A stretch of DNA of 44,182 bases from Clostridia bacterium (GCA_012523855.1 JAAYTB010000024.1:1-44182), one strand, 5' to 3'; shown: positions 1 to 12,270, counted from the stretch's first letter. Program-made: numbers and translations. The notes: a model not told the origin generated them from the sequence alone.

Positions 1-118
1 TGCGCTTGTCAAAAGAATCGCTGACCATGATTTATTCTGTAAAGAATTATCATTAACCTCTGTTCAATTTTCAAAGACCAAGATTTAATTACGTTCGCCG
101 TCATCTGACAGCTCATTA
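1..118 (-). other. Probable rRNA operon leader (16S gene presumably beyond the left edge), read leftward
   Basis: Minus strand contains TCTTTGAAAATTGAACAGAGG, typical of Firmicute rRNA leaders/spacers, downstream of two strong promoters; no rRNA sequence itself is in the window. Confidence 0.55.
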
Positions 119-147
119 ATATTAACATGTTTTTTTTCTTATGTCAA
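119..147 (-). promoter_or_regulatory. SigA promoter P2 (TTGACA-17-TAATAT)
   Basis: Minus strand -35 at 147-142, -10 at 124-119, 17-nt spacer. Confidence 0.75.
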
Positions 148-201
148 TACTTTTTTATCATTTTGTCACATCTTTTAATTACTCACCGAAGCGACTTGTT
201 T

Positions 202-230
202 ATATTATCATGATATGCTAACTATGTCAA
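202..230 (-). promoter_or_regulatory. SigA promoter P1 (TTGACA-17-TAATAT), tandem to P2
   Basis: Minus strand -35 at 230-225, -10 at 207-202, 17-nt spacer. Confidence 0.75.
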
Positions 231-323
231 TAAAATTCACCCTGGTAGTTTAAACCAAACATACAAATATAGTAATATTAATATCTCTAGAGCTAAAGGA
301 TTTTAAAATTTCTATACTAGTAC

Positions 324-357
324 AAAAAAGAAGCACAAGTACTTGTGCTTCTTTTTC
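324..357 (-). terminator. Rho-independent terminator of gyrA
   Basis: AAGAAGCACAAGT/ACTTGTGCTTCTT perfect stem followed by a T run on the minus strand. Confidence 0.85.
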
Positions 358-360
358 TTA

Positions 361-2928
361 TTATTCATCCATATCTTCTAAGTTTTCATTATCCTCTGAA
401 CCACTATCAGGGTTAGAATCAGTTTCTTCTCCGTCATCGTATGAAGTTTCACTGTTAGAGATATCCTCATCATCTAACTCTTTATCTGAGCCTTCTTCTT
501 CTGCATCCTCACTATAAGGTATTTTAGCAAGAGCCACTATCTGCTCTTCATCCAATGTTCTCATCAATCTTACACCCATGGTAGCTCTGCTTGTTACAGA
601 AATATCTGATACATTGATTCTTATAGCAACTCCATTGCTATTTATTAGCATAAGCTCATCGTCTTCTTTTACAACTCTGGCTCCTACTAATCTACCAGTC
701 TTTTCTGTTATCTTATAAGTCTTTAATCCTTTTCCGCCTCTAGTTTGAATTCCATACTCATCCATTGGCGTTCTCTTTCCATAACCATTTTCGGACACCA
801 CCAGTAACTCTTGTTCAGGTACAACTATATCCATTGTTACAGCAATATCCCCATCTCTCAATGTTACTGCCTTTACTCCAGTGGCTGTTCTTCCCATAGG
901 CCTTACATCTTTTTCACTGAATCGTATAGCATATCCACCTTGAGTTACTATAATAATTTCAGCATCTCCACGAGTTACCTTTACTTTTAACAACTCATCT
1001 TCTTCTCTAAGATTGATTGCTATTAATCCATTTCTTCTGATATTCTTAAATTCCTTAAGCTCAGTCTTCTTGATTATGCCATTCTTAGTACCCATAATCA
1101 GGTAACCTTTATCATATTCCTCTTTTATAGATAGAACTGCTTGAATCTTTTCATCACTATCTAAAGGCAATAAGTTAACCAGATTTGTTCCTTTAGCTGT
1201 TCTTCCTGCATCTGGAATCTCATAAGCTCTGATTCTAAAGGCCCTTCCCCTAGTAGTAAAGAATAAAAGATCACTGTGAGTTGATGCTACAAACACATGC
1301 TCAACAAAGTCATCTTCCTTTGTTGTCATTGCTTGTATGCCCTTACCGCCTCTTCTTTGAGGACTATAAGTGTCAGCTGATATTCTCTTTATATAACCAG
1401 TATGAGTAAGGGTAATAACTACTTCCTTTTCTTCGATTAGATCTTCTATATCTACTTCTAACGGATTTTTTTCAATCATTGTTCTTCTATCATCTGCAAA
1501 TTTTGCTCTTATTTCTAGAAGTTCATCTTTGATTATTTTTAGCAGTAGCTCCTCATTTGCTAAAACATCTCGCAAATAAGCGATAGTCTTCATTAGCTCC
1601 TGATATTCTGCTTCTATCTTGTCTCTTTCTAAGCCTGTTAACCTCTGCAATCTCATATCCAAAATTGCTTGAGCCTGCTTTTCTGACAGACCAAATTCTG
1701 ACATTAACCCTTTTCTTGCTTCTTCTGTAGTCTTAGATGCCCTAATTAATTTAATAACCTCATCAATATGGTCTAGGGCTATTCTTAAACCTTCCAGGAT
1801 ATGAGCTCTTGCAAGAGCCTTATCTAACTCAAACTGAGTTCTTCTTGTTATTACTTCCTTTTGGTGATCTAGATAATGGACTAAAATTTCCTTCAAGTTA
1901 AGGGTACGTGGCTCATTATCCTCAAGTGCAATCATTATTATTCCAAAGGTATCTTGCAATTTTGTATGTTTATAAAGCTGATTCAATATTACGTTGGCAT
2001 TAGAATCTCTTTTAATTTCTATAACAATTCTCATACCATCACGGTCTGATTCATCTCTTAAATCGGATATTCCAACGATTTTTTTATCTTTAACTAAATT
2101 AGCAATATGCTCTATAAGCTTAGCCTTGTTAACCTGATAAGGTATTTCAGTGACAATAATTCTGTGTCTTCCATTTTCTTCTTCTATCTCAGCCTTAGCT
2201 CGTACTATAACCTTACCCCTACCAGTTTCATAAGCTTCTCTTATTCCTGAAGTACCAATGATTATCCCCGCTGTTGGAAAATCCGGTCCCTTTATTACTG
2301 ACATTAACTCTTGAACAGTAATATCTGGATCTTCAATAATCTCAACCACACCGTCAATAACCTCTCCCAAGTTGTGTGGTGGTATATTTGTGGCCATACC
2401 TACAGCTATACCTGAAGAACCATTAACCAGAAGGTTAGGAAACCTTGAAGGTAATACTACTGGTTCTTTTTCTTCACCGTCAAAGTTTGGTGTGAAGTCA
2501 ACGGTATTTTTATTAATATCCCTTAACATTTCCACAGCAATCTTACTCATTCTGGCTTCTGTGTATCTCATTGCCGCAGCTGCGTCACCATCCACAGAAC
2601 CAAAGTTACCATGGCCATCTACTAAGATGTTTCTTATTGAAAAATCCTGAGCTAGTCTTACTAATGCATCATAAACTGCGCTATCTCCATGAGGATGATA
2701 TTTACCAAGTACATCTCCAACTATTCTTGCACACTTTCTATATGACTTATCAGGAGATAAACCTAACTCATACATAGAGTAAAGAATTCTTCTATGTACT
2801 GGTTTTAAACCATCTCTTACATCAGGAAGAGCACGACCTACTATAACGCTCATAGCATAGTCTATATAGCACTTTTTCATCTCGTTTCTTATATCAACGG
2901 GTAATACTTTACCTTCGTTATTATTCAT
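361..2928 (-). CDS. gyrA: DNA gyrase subunit A with acidic C-terminal tail
   Basis: ORF with classic GyrA motifs ([39 protein letters not shown]). Start taken at ATG 2928 (MNNNEGK) with upstream GAGGAG rather than GTG 2937. Confidence 0.97.
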   Translation of the reverse strand: MNNNEGKVLPVDIRNEMKKCYIDYAMSVIVGRALPDVRDGLKPVHRRILYSMYELGLSPDKSYRKCARIVGDVLGKYHPHGDSAVYDALVRLAQDFSIRNILVDGHGNFGSVDGDAAAAMRYTEARMSKIAVEMLRDINKNTVDFTPNFDGEEKEPVVLPSRFPNLLVNGSSGIAVGMATNIPPHNLGEVIDGVVEIIEDPDITVQELMSVIKGPDFPTAGIIIGTSGIREAYETGRGKVIVRAKAEIEEENGRHRIIVTEIPYQVNKAKLIEHIANLVKDKKIVGISDLRDESDRDGMRIVIEIKRDSNANVILNQLYKHTKLQDTFGIIMIALEDNEPRTLNLKEILVHYLDHQKEVITRRTQFELDKALARAHILEGLRIALDHIDEVIKLIRASKTTEEARKGLMSEFGLSEKQAQAILDMRLQRLTGLERDKIEAEYQELMKTIAYLRDVLANEELLLKIIKDELLEIRAKFADDRRTMIEKNPLEVDIEDLIEEKEVVITLTHTGYIKRISADTYSPQRRGGKGIQAMTTKEDDFVEHVFVASTHSDLLFFTTRGRAFRIRAYEIPDAGRTAKGTNLVNLLPLDSDEKIQAVLSIKEEYDKGYLIMGTKNGIIKKTELKEFKNIRRNGLIAINLREEDELLKVKVTRGDAEIIIVTQGGYAIRFSEKDVRPMGRTATGVKAVTLRDGDIAVTMDIVVPEQELLVVSENGYGKRTPMDEYGIQTRGGKGLKTYKITEKTGRLVGARVVKEDDELMLINSNGVAIRINVSDISVTSRATMGVRLMRTLDEEQIVALAKIPYSEDAEEEGSDKELDDEDISNSETSYDDGEETDSNPDSGSEDNENLEDMDE

Positions 2929-3028
2929 GCAATACACTCCTCTTTATATAAATCTCCAATTTCTTACCCTTTTCTACACATAAGCTAAAAACCAAGGGCT
3001 GAAATTGTAGACTGTTCCTTAGACTGTT

Positions 3029-4978
<1,950 letters not shown>

Positions 4979-4987
4979 CTACTTCTT

Positions 4988-5248
4988 CTAATCTTCAAAA
5001 TATTTCCCTATTCTTTTACTCAAAGTTAAAGATGATATAGGTGATAAATAAATCTTGCTCTTTTTATTTACCTCTGCTATAACAAAGGACTTTGGTATTT
5101 TGCTTGTTATTTTCTCTACAAAACCATCTTCTTCAGCTAACCTCAAAAATTGTGATGTATCAGATCCGTAAACTGAGGTCTCCATATCAAATATAGCTAT
5201 AATATCTTTAGCTGGAACTACAACATTTTCACCAAGATGTAAAAACAT
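4988..5248 (-). CDS. remB: DUF370 / extracellular matrix regulator RemB-like protein
   Basis: 86 aa starting MFLHLGENVVVPAKDIIAIFDMETS, located between recF and gyrB as in other Firmicutes. Confidence 0.8.
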   Translation of the reverse strand: MFLHLGENVVVPAKDIIAIFDMETSVYGSDTSQFLRLAEEDGFVEKITSKIPKSFVIAEVNKKSKIYLSPISSLTLSKRIGKYFED

Positions 5249-5250
5249 AA

Positions 5251-6348
5251 CTAATCCTCCCTTTGACTTCCTACCTTGCCATCCTTAACGTAAAAGATGG
5301 ATGCCTTATCGTTTATATATAATTTTATATCTTCAATTCCGGTACAAGTTATTATGGTCTGCACATCTGAAATTGAGTTTAATACATACTTTTGCCTTTT
5401 AAAGTCTAATTCGGATAAAACATCATCTAGTAGCAATATAGGATGTTCGCCTGTAACCTCTTTTATTATTTTTAAAGATGAAAACTTGATCGTTAAAACT
5501 GAAGTACGTTGTTGGCCTTGTGAACCAAAGTTTCTTGCATCAATCCCATTAATTTTTATATAAAAATCATCTCTATGAGGCCCTATTGATGTGATGTGTT
5601 TAAACATATCTTTTGTTCTATTCTTCTTCAAAAGCTGAAGTAAATCCATTTTTATATTATCAAAAGCTTTTATTTGACATAAATAGCCAAACTCTACATC
5701 TTCCTTGTTAGAGGTTATTTCTTTGTGAATACACTTTCCGTAAGAGTTTAACCGACCTATATACCATAGCCTTTGTTTTATTACATATTCACCGAAGCTA
5801 GCCAATTGTTCGTCATATATATCTAATATGGATTCATCTACGTATTTGCCCTTTAAAACAGCATTTCTCTCCATTAAAACCTTATTATATTGTACCAAAT
5901 TAAAATAATATTTTCTATCCAATTGGCATAATTCCATGTTAAGAAATCTCCTTCTATGACCTGGAGATTCCTTAACAATTTTTAAATCTTCAGGAGAAAA
6001 CATAACAACATTACAAACTCCCATCAACTCAGATATCTTGTTGATCTTTATAGAGTTTATATTTATTGCCTTTTTCCCCTCTTTCAAGATTTTAATCTCT
6101 ATTTTTTTATCTAATCTTTCTCTAGCAACATGCAACTTAATATAGGCCTCTTTCTGATCCCATCGAATAACTTCTTTATCTTTGTTTGTTCTATGGGAAC
6201 GGACGAAGCTGCAGTAATATATGCTCTCAAGTATATTAGTTTTTCCTTGAGCATTATCGCCAACAAAAATATTGACATTTTCATTTAGCTGTAAAAAAAG
6301 CTCTTTGTAGTTTCTGTAATTTAATATTTGTAAGTATTTAACATGCAT
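5251..6348 (-). CDS. recF: DNA replication/repair protein RecF
   Basis: Walker A GDNAQGKTNILESIYY, signature GSQGQQRTSVL, Walker B ILLLDDVLSELD. Confidence 0.95.
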   Translation of the reverse strand: MHVKYLQILNYRNYKELFLQLNENVNIFVGDNAQGKTNILESIYYCSFVRSHRTNKDKEVIRWDQKEAYIKLHVARERLDKKIEIKILKEGKKAININSIKINKISELMGVCNVVMFSPEDLKIVKESPGHRRRFLNMELCQLDRKYYFNLVQYNKVLMERNAVLKGKYVDESILDIYDEQLASFGEYVIKQRLWYIGRLNSYGKCIHKEITSNKEDVEFGYLCQIKAFDNIKMDLLQLLKKNRTKDMFKHITSIGPHRDDFYIKINGIDARNFGSQGQQRTSVLTIKFSSLKIIKEVTGEHPILLLDDVLSELDFKRQKYVLNSISDVQTIITCTGIEDIKLYINDKASIFYVKDGKVGSQRED

Positions 6349-6454
6349 TTAAAACACCTGTTCATTCTGCTATTGTGAATATTATTATCTCTTTACCAGT
6401 AAAGCTATAAGTTTCTTTAAAGGAACCCCATGTATATTATAACACAATATGTTT

Positions 6455-6664
6455 TTATTGAATTACTTTATATTTTTCATTTTGGAATTCAACCATATCA
6501 CCACTTCTAAGTTTTCGTCCCCTTCGAAGTTCCACTTCACCATTAACCTTAACATTTCCATCCAAAATGAAGATTTTTGCATCTGAACCTTGGGCAAACT
6601 CTCCACACCATTTTAAAAAAGAATCTAATTTTATAAATTCAGTATTAATCTTTACCTCTTTCAT
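6455..6664 (-). CDS. yaaA: S4 domain-containing protein YaaA
   Basis: 69 aa with S4 motif (FLKWCG...VKVNGEVELRRGRKLRSGD), between dnaN and recF. Confidence 0.85.
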   Translation of the reverse strand: MKEVKINTEFIKLDSFLKWCGEFAQGSDAKIFILDGNVKVNGEVELRRGRKLRSGDMVEFQNEKYKVIQ

Positions 6665-6729
6665 TTTTTAGGAACTTTAATAGTCCCTTCCCTCCCTTGC
6701 TATATTAAGCTACTTTCTCACCTTTAGTT

Positions 6730-7833
6730 TTAGTTATTACGTAATCTTACAGGAAGAACCAGGTAAATGCAGTCATCTTTCTCTTTATTTCTTATGATGC
6801 ATGGACTTACAGCACTGGAAAATTCCATGTCAATTTCTTCCTCTTCCATTATCTTGAGAACATCTATTAAGTACTTTGAATTAAATGCAATTTGTAAAGG
6901 CTGACCTTGCAAAATAATAGCTAACTCTTCTTTTACCTTTCCCAATTGAGAATTAGAGGTTATTACTAGGTTGTCTTCCTGAATATCCAATTTGATAAGA
7001 TTAGTATTACCTTCTTTAGCCATTAAAGATGCTCTTTCTATACAATTGAGCAATTCATTTCTTTTTGCAGTGATTTTTAAATTGTATTCTTCAGGAATAA
7101 TTGATGAATATTTAATAAATTCACCTTCTAGTAGTCTTGATATAACCTTTGTATTACCTAGGTTGAACAGTATGTGATTAGTTGTAAAAGTTATACATGT
7201 TATTTCATCGCTATCTTCTAAGATCTTTGAAATTTCATTTAAGGTTTTTCCAGGAATTACTGAACTGATAGTGTTATTAGTGTCTATGTATTCCCTTTTT
7301 AAGGCTAATCTATAACCATCTAAGGCCACCATATTCAACTTACCATCTACAACTTCAAAAAGTACCCCTGTTAGTATTGGTCTGGTTTCATCTTGTGCAA
7401 TAGCAAAAATTGTTCCCTTTATCATGTTTTTTAATACACCTTGAGGAACATTGAATATCATGTTTTCATTGATTGTTGGTAAAGTTGGATAGTCACTGGC
7501 ATCCATATGCATTAGTGAAAACTTAGATTTCTGACAATATATTTCTAAAGTGTTGTTCTCTAAAGTTGAGATCTCAACGGTATCATTAGGGAGTTTTCTA
7601 ATGATCTCACCAAATAACTTTGCATCTACTACTACGCTTCCTGGGCTTAAGCATTCAATATCGCATTTTGTTTCTATGCTTAAGTCTGTATCAGAACCGA
7701 TAATAGTTAAAGATTTATCTTCTGCACTAATGAGCAGTCCTTCTAATACAGGCATAGTTGATTTTCCTGTTACAGCTTTTTGAGCTATAGATATAGCTTC
7801 TTGAAGAATATTTTTTTTACAAAGAAATTTCAT
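6730..7833 (-). CDS. dnaN: DNA polymerase III beta sliding clamp
   Basis: 367 aa MKFLCKKNILQEAISIAQKAVTGKSTMPVLEGLLI...; next to dnaA. Confidence 0.95.
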   Translation of the reverse strand: MKFLCKKNILQEAISIAQKAVTGKSTMPVLEGLLISAEDKSLTIIGSDTDLSIETKCDIECLSPGSVVVDAKLFGEIIRKLPNDTVEISTLENNTLEIYCQKSKFSLMHMDASDYPTLPTINENMIFNVPQGVLKNMIKGTIFAIAQDETRPILTGVLFEVVDGKLNMVALDGYRLALKREYIDTNNTISSVIPGKTLNEISKILEDSDEITCITFTTNHILFNLGNTKVISRLLEGEFIKYSSIIPEEYNLKITAKRNELLNCIERASLMAKEGNTNLIKLDIQEDNLVITSNSQLGKVKEELAIILQGQPLQIAFNSKYLIDVLKIMEEEEIDMEFSSAVSPCIIRNKEKDDCIYLVLPVRLRNN

Positions 7834-7868
7834 AAAAAGTACCTCCTCAATCTAAATTGTTGATTAAT

Positions 7869-8116
7869 TTATTCACAGGTTTATTGTTCTCTATATATAG
7901 GGTAGGTATATATATAATATAGTAGTAGTAGTAGTAGGGGCTGTGGATATGTGGATAACTAGCTGTAACCATTGAAAACACTTGAAAATTGAACATAATA
8001 AATTGTGGATAAGATAGGGGGTTGTTTTGCCACTTATCCACATTATTCTTTATAAATTATATCCAATTTGAGTTATCCACAAACAATTCTATAAAGTTAT
8101 CCACAATTGTGGATTA
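7869..8116. promoter_or_regulatory. oriC right module (dnaA-dnaN intergenic): DnaA boxes, DnaA-trios and AT-rich unwinding region
   Basis: DnaA boxes TTATCCACA/TGTGGATAA or 8/9 matches at 7869-7877, 7942-7950, 7950-7958, 8004-8012, 8034-8042, 8073-8081, 8097-8105, 8108-8116; TAGx6 at 7920-7937; AT-rich stretch about 7894-7919. Confidence 0.92.
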
Positions 8117-9457
8117 ATCCTGACTGATCTTCTTGGATAAGTCATTAACAGTGCTTTGCAGGCTTTCATCCTTCTGCAAACAGTCTGAAATTTTTTCGTA
8201 AGCATGTATTACTGTAGTATGGTCTCTTCCACCAAATTCTTCACCTATTTTTGGCAAAGACATATCAGTAAGCTTTCTAGATAAGTACATGGCAATTTGC
8301 CTAGGGAAGGCTACATTTCGGGTCCTTCTTTGAGATTTAAGATCTTCCACTCTTAGATTGTAGTAAGCAGCAACGGTCTCTTGTATATATGGTATATTTA
8401 TCTGCCTAGTTTTCTTGTTAGATATAATATCCTTAAGTGCCTCAGAAGCAAGATCCACGCTAATTTCTCTATTAGTTAGTGAGGAATAGGCAACTATTCT
8501 TATAAGGGCACCTTCTAATTCTCTAATGTTTGATTTTATTTGAGAGGCTATATAAACCATAACTTCATTAGGAATATCAAGCTTTTCAACATCTGCCTTC
8601 TTTTTTAAGATGGCTATTCTAGTTTCAAAGTCTGGTGGCTGAATATCTGCGATAAGACCCCATTCAAATCTGGACCGAAGTCTATCTTCTAAAGTAGGAA
8701 TTTCTTTAGGAGGACGATCACTAGATAGAATTATTTGCTTATTTGCTTCATGTAAGGCATTAAATGTATGGAAGAACTCTTCTTGAGTTCGTTCTTTGCC
8801 GGCAATGAATTGAATATCATCTATAAGAAGAACGTCTACATTTCTATATTTATTTCTAAATTCTACATTAGTATCATCTTTGATAGAATTTATTAATTCA
8901 TTAGTAAACTTTTCAGAAGAAACATAAACAACTTTAGCTCTAGGATTTGCTAATAATATAAAATGTCCAATTGCATGCATTAAGTGAGTTTTCCCCAAAC
9001 CAACTCCGCCATATATAAATAGAGGATTATATGCCTTAGCAGGGGATTCCGCTACAGCTAAGGAGGCTGCATGAGCAAATCTATTGCTGTTACCGATAAC
9101 GAAGGAATCAAAGGTGTACTTAGGATTTAGAGTTGCAATCATTTCATCAGTCGCTTGCACATTATTTTTACTATCAGATTCACTTTTTTCAACAGTTACA
9201 GCTTCCTCTGAGGCAATGGTAAACTCTATGTTATAGCGTTTTGTTGAAATGAGCTTTATGGCATTGATCAATAATTCCTTATAGCGAGTATCCAGAATTT
9301 CTTTTGTAAAGTCATTTGGAACTCCTAATTTAATTGTATCCTCTGTAATGGATAGAGGAACGGCACTTTTGATCCATGTGTTAAAACTTACCTCTGTAAG
9401 CTCGCCTTTAATTATATTCAATGTTTTTTCCCATAAATCATACAATTGGGCGCTCAT
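8114..9457 (-). CDS. dnaA: Chromosomal replication initiator DnaA
   Basis: AAA+ motifs [41 protein letters not shown], DnaA signature [11 protein letters not shown]. Start at ATG 9457 (MSAQLYDLW), preceded by GGAGGATAAAAAA. Confidence 0.97.
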   Translation of the reverse strand: MSAQLYDLWEKTLNIIKGELTEVSFNTWIKSAVPLSITEDTIKLGVPNDFTKEILDTRYKELLINAIKLISTKRYNIEFTIASEEAVTVEKSESDSKNNVQATDEMIATLNPKYTFDSFVIGNSNRFAHAASLAVAESPAKAYNPLFIYGGVGLGKTHLMHAIGHFILLANPRAKVVYVSSEKFTNELINSIKDDTNVEFRNKYRNVDVLLIDDIQFIAGKERTQEEFFHTFNALHEANKQIILSSDRPPKEIPTLEDRLRSRFEWGLIADIQPPDFETRIAILKKKADVEKLDIPNEVMVYIASQIKSNIRELEGALIRIVAYSSLTNREISVDLASEALKDIISNKKTRQINIPYIQETVAAYYNLRVEDLKSQRRTRNVAFPRQIAMYLSRKLTDMSLPKIGEEFGGRDHTTVIHAYEKISDCLQKDESLQSTVNDLSKKISQD

Positions 9458-9491
9458 TTTTTTATCCTCCAGTCTAAAAATTTTAAAAAAT

Positions 9492-9847
9492 TTATTCACA
9501 ACTTTATCAACAAGAACAAGCTATATGTTTAAAGTTGTTGATAATTGTAGATAAAGTTATTCACATGTTAATAAAAATTGTGGATAATTTAGTTATTCAC
9601 ATGTGGACAAAAAAATTAATCACATTGTTCAAGCATTCATAAACCCAGTAAATAAGCCAAAACTATAAAACACACCAAAAGTTATTCAGAGATAGTGAAC
9701 AAGTTATCCACAAAATTATCAACAGGTGTGGATAACTTGTTCGACAAATAACTTATCAACATGTTTATATTAATGATATCAAAACAAGAGGGGGTATTCA
9801 AGAAGTTATCCACAAAAAAAGTGGATAATTTAATAAAGTTATCAACA
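9492..9847. promoter_or_regulatory. oriC left module (dnaA-rpmH intergenic): DnaA-box cluster
   Basis: Exact TTATCCACA/TGTGGATAA at 9579-9587, 9704-9712, 9727-9735, 9806-9814; one-mismatch boxes TTATTCACA (9492, 9557, 9593), TTATCAACA or complement (9504, 9536, 9716, 9753, 9839), TGTAGATAA 9546, TGTGGACAA 9602, AGTGGATAA 9820. Confidence 0.9.
9740..9748 (-). promoter_or_regulatory. Candidate Spo0A box (TTTGTCGAA) inside oriC
   Basis: TTCGACAAA on plus strand = TTTGTCGAA on minus; contains the perfect TGTCGAA core. Confidence 0.5.
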
Positions 9848-9878
9848 AGAAGTGTAGAAAATAGGACAATATGTATTC

Positions 9879-9907
9879 TTGACAGATATAAGTACAATGG
9901 ATATAAT
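9879..9907 (+). promoter_or_regulatory. Consensus SigA promoter for rpmH-rnpA operon (TTGACA-17-TATAAT)
   Basis: TTGACA 9879-9884, TATAAT 9902-9907, 17-nt spacer. Confidence 0.85.
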
Positions 9908-9988
9908 TATATGGTAAAACTATTAACAAATTAAATCGGTAGTAAGAAAATTGCTATAAACACCAGCAATAAAGGGGGTGTAGTTAGG

Positions 9989-10123
9989 ATGTTCATGACT
10001 TATCAACCAAAAAAGAGACAGAGAAAGAGAGAACATGGATTTAGAAAAAGAATGAGTACTAAATCTGGCAGAAATGTTCTTAAGAGAAGAAGACTAAAAG
10101 GTAGAAAAAGACTGACAGCATAA
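9989..10123 (+). CDS. rpmH: 50S ribosomal protein L34
   Basis: Not in the supplied ORF list; translates [60 protein letters not shown] 9995 is an alternative start. Confidence 0.96.
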   Translation: MFMTYQPKKRQRKREHGFRKRMSTKSGRNVLKRRRLKGRKRLTA

Positions 10124-10147
10124 GGGCCGCTATTGTGGCCTTTTTCT
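10122..10147 (+). terminator. Weak terminator/attenuator between rpmH and rnpA
   Basis: AAGGGCC-GCTATTGT-GGCCTTTTT short hairpin plus U run. Confidence 0.5.
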
Positions 10148-10180
10148 GTAATTGCAGTAAATGGGGTGACGTGAATTTTA

Positions 10181-10558
10181 ATGAAGATTCAAAGGTTACG
10201 TAAGAATTCGGAGTTTAGACTAGTATATAGAAGAGGAAAATCTTTTTCTACAGATTTATTAGTACTGTACATATTTAAGAATTATAGAAATTCAGTAGAC
10301 GGTAAAGACATAAACAGAGTTGGAATATCTGTAAGTAAAAAAGTTGGTAAAAGTGTAGTAAGAAGTAGAGTAAAAAGATTGATAAGCGAAAGTTATAGGT
10401 TAAACAGTGAAAAACTAAATAAAAAATTTGACCTGGTATTTGTTGCAAGGACAGCAGCAAAAGATAAAAGTTATTGGGAAATTGAAGCAGCTATGAGAAA
10501 GCTGTTTAAGAAAGCAGGTCTGTACCAAAATGAGAAAAATGCTAATGGCAATGATTAG
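10181..10558 (+). CDS. rnpA: Ribonuclease P protein component
   Basis: [21 protein letters not shown]... with the RNase P signature [29 protein letters not shown]. Confidence 0.95.
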   Translation: MKIQRLRKNSEFRLVYRRGKSFSTDLLVLYIFKNYRNSVDGKDINRVGISVSKKVGKSVVRSRVKRLISESYRLNSEKLNKKFDLVFVARTAAKDKSYWEIEAAMRKLFKKAGLYQNEKNANGND

Positions 10559-10739
10559 ATTTTATAGAAAACACATATCTCCTTTAAAAAATCCAAGTTG
10601 TAGGTTTTATCCAACTTGTTCTCAATATGCCCTGGAAGCTATTGATAAGTATGGTGCCCTCAAGGGCAGTTTCATGGCAGTAAAGAGAATTTTAAAGTGC
10701 CATCCTTATCATAAAGGAGGATATGATCCCGTAAATTAA
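10530..10739 (+). CDS. yidD: Membrane protein insertion efficiency factor YidD
   Basis: [36 protein letters not shown]; overlaps the rnpA 3' end. Confidence 0.95.
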   Translation: MRKMLMAMIRFYRKHISPLKNPSCRFYPTCSQYALEAIDKYGALKGSFMAVKRILKCHPYHKGGYDPVN

Positions 10740-10758
10740 AATTCAGGAGGTTTATTAG

Positions 10759-11526
10759 GTGATAGCTAATATTTTAACTACAATATTTCAATATATAAAA
10801 GGTTTCGTTGAAATCTTTGGATTATCGGCGGGATATACATATGGTTTGTCAATCATACTTTTTACCTTATTAATTAAGGTAATATTACTTCCTATAAATA
10901 TTAGGCAATCTAAGTCTCAAGCAAAGATGCAGGAAATTCAGCCATTGTTGCAGGAAATACAAACTAAATATAAAAGTGACCCTCAAAAGCAACAAGCGGA
11001 ATTAACAAAGCTTTATCAAGAATCAGGAGTAAATCCTTTAGGTGGATGTTTACCCTTATTAATTCAGATGCCAATATTTGTTGCAATGTACGCCTTGATT
11101 AGAGAGTTAGGACCAGAACTACAAGGTTTAAGCTTTACACCTTTAATAGATGATTTAAGCAAGAGCGGGAATTTTGCACTAGCAGCATTATCAGCAATAT
11201 CCTCATATTTTTCAATGACTATTCTAATGCCCAAAGGGGATAACCCTCAGGCAAAAACTATGGGGACAACTAACTTATTTATGACTGGTTTTATGACTGG
11301 TCTTTCTGCTTTTATGACATATAATGTAGCATCAGGCTTAGGGGTTTATTGGGTTTCAAACAGTGTATTCGGACTTTTACAAAACTTATTTATGAAGAAG
11401 ATGGGCTTTACAGGACACAAGAAAGAAGATAGTGTAAAGAATAGTAAGGATATAGTGAAGGAAGTAAGCAGTAAGAGCTCAATGACTAAGGGTAAAGGAA
11501 GTAGTAAAAAGAAAGGTAAGAAATAA
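10759..11526 (+). CDS. yidC: YidC/Oxa1 family membrane insertase
   Basis: 255 aa, TM-rich, GGCLPLLIQMPIFVAMYALIR motif, GTG start with GGAGG. Confidence 0.95.
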   Translation: MIANILTTIFQYIKGFVEIFGLSAGYTYGLSIILFTLLIKVILLPINIRQSKSQAKMQEIQPLLQEIQTKYKSDPQKQQAELTKLYQESGVNPLGGCLPLLIQMPIFVAMYALIRELGPELQGLSFTPLIDDLSKSGNFALAALSAISSYFSMTILMPKGDNPQAKTMGTTNLFMTGFMTGLSAFMTYNVASGLGVYWVSNSVFGLLQNLFMKKMGFTGHKKEDSVKNSKDIVKEVSSKSSMTKGKGSSKKKGKK

Positions 11527-11563
11527 AATACCTTTTAATATAAAAAAGGTGGGTGCGTAGGGT

Positions 11564-12190
11564 ATGAAAATCATTGAAATGACCGGTAAAACTGTGGAAG
11601 ATGCTTTAAAAGCAGCTTTATCAGAACTACAGGTAACGGAAGACAGGGTTGAAGTAGAAGTATTAGATGAAGGTAGTAAGGGACTTTTTAAACTTATTGG
11701 TGCAAAACCAGCCAGAATAAAAGTTAAGGTAAAAAAGGACTATACTTATGACGCAAAAACTTTTTTAAGGGATGTATTAAACGCCATGGGAGTAAAGGCT
11801 GAGATTAAGATCAGGGAAGAAGATAATGTATTAAAGATTAATCTTGTAGGACCGGACATGGGGATAATAATTGGTTACAGAGGAGAAACTTTAGACTCCC
11901 TTCAATACCTTGTTAGCCTAGTTGTTAATAAAGAGCAAGATGCTGAGTATAAGAGAGTTTTACTGGATACAGAAAATTATAGGGCTAAAAGAGAAGAAAC
12001 TTTAAGAAGACTTGCAAATAAAACAGCTTATAAGGTAAGAAAGAGTGGTAGAAGTTTTAGGCTTGAACCTATGAATCCATATGAAAGAAGGATCATACAT
12101 TCAGCCCTTCAAAATGATCAATATGTTGAAACCTTTAGCGAAGGTGATGAACCTTATAGAAGAGTAGTAATTAATTTAAAGAAAGCCTAA
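11564..12190 (+). CDS. jag: RNA-binding protein KhpB/Jag (Jag_N-KH-R3H)
   Basis: Jag N-terminus (KTVEDALKAALSELQVTEDRVEVEVLDEGSKGLF), KH GIIIGYRGETLDSLQYL, R3H NPYERRIIHSALQ. Confidence 0.93.
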   Translation: MKIIEMTGKTVEDALKAALSELQVTEDRVEVEVLDEGSKGLFKLIGAKPARIKVKVKKDYTYDAKTFLRDVLNAMGVKAEIKIREEDNVLKINLVGPDMGIIIGYRGETLDSLQYLVSLVVNKEQDAEYKRVLLDTENYRAKREETLRRLANKTAYKVRKSGRSFRLEPMNPYERRIIHSALQNDQYVETFSEGDEPYRRVVINLKKA

Positions 12191-12206
12191 GGAGGCTTTC
12201 TTTTTA
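12178..12206 (+). terminator. Terminator overlapping the jag stop codon
   Basis: AAAGAAAGCC-TAAG-GAGGCTTTCTTTTT; the TAA stop lies in the loop. Confidence 0.7.
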
Positions 12207-12270
12207 AGTTATATTGGGGTTTAATTTTCGCTGAATAGACGCACAATAAAGTAAAATCGAGGTGATAGCA

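Noticed and set aside
2372-2777. Plus-strand ORFs opposite gyrA (92 and 68 aa)
   Set aside because: Antisense to a strongly conserved gene, no RBS; same reasoning for the other short ORFs antisense to gyrB, dnaN, mnmE, mnmG, rsmG, lonC, dnaB, zwf and gshA.
7847-8041. 64-aa minus-strand ORF containing YYYYYY
   Set aside because: It is the translation of the TAC/TAG DnaA-trio repeat and DnaA boxes in oriC; no RBS and no family resemblance.
9682-9897. 71-aa minus-strand ORF upstream of dnaA
   Set aside because: Made of repeated DnaA boxes (VDNF repeats are TTATCCACA translated); not a gene.
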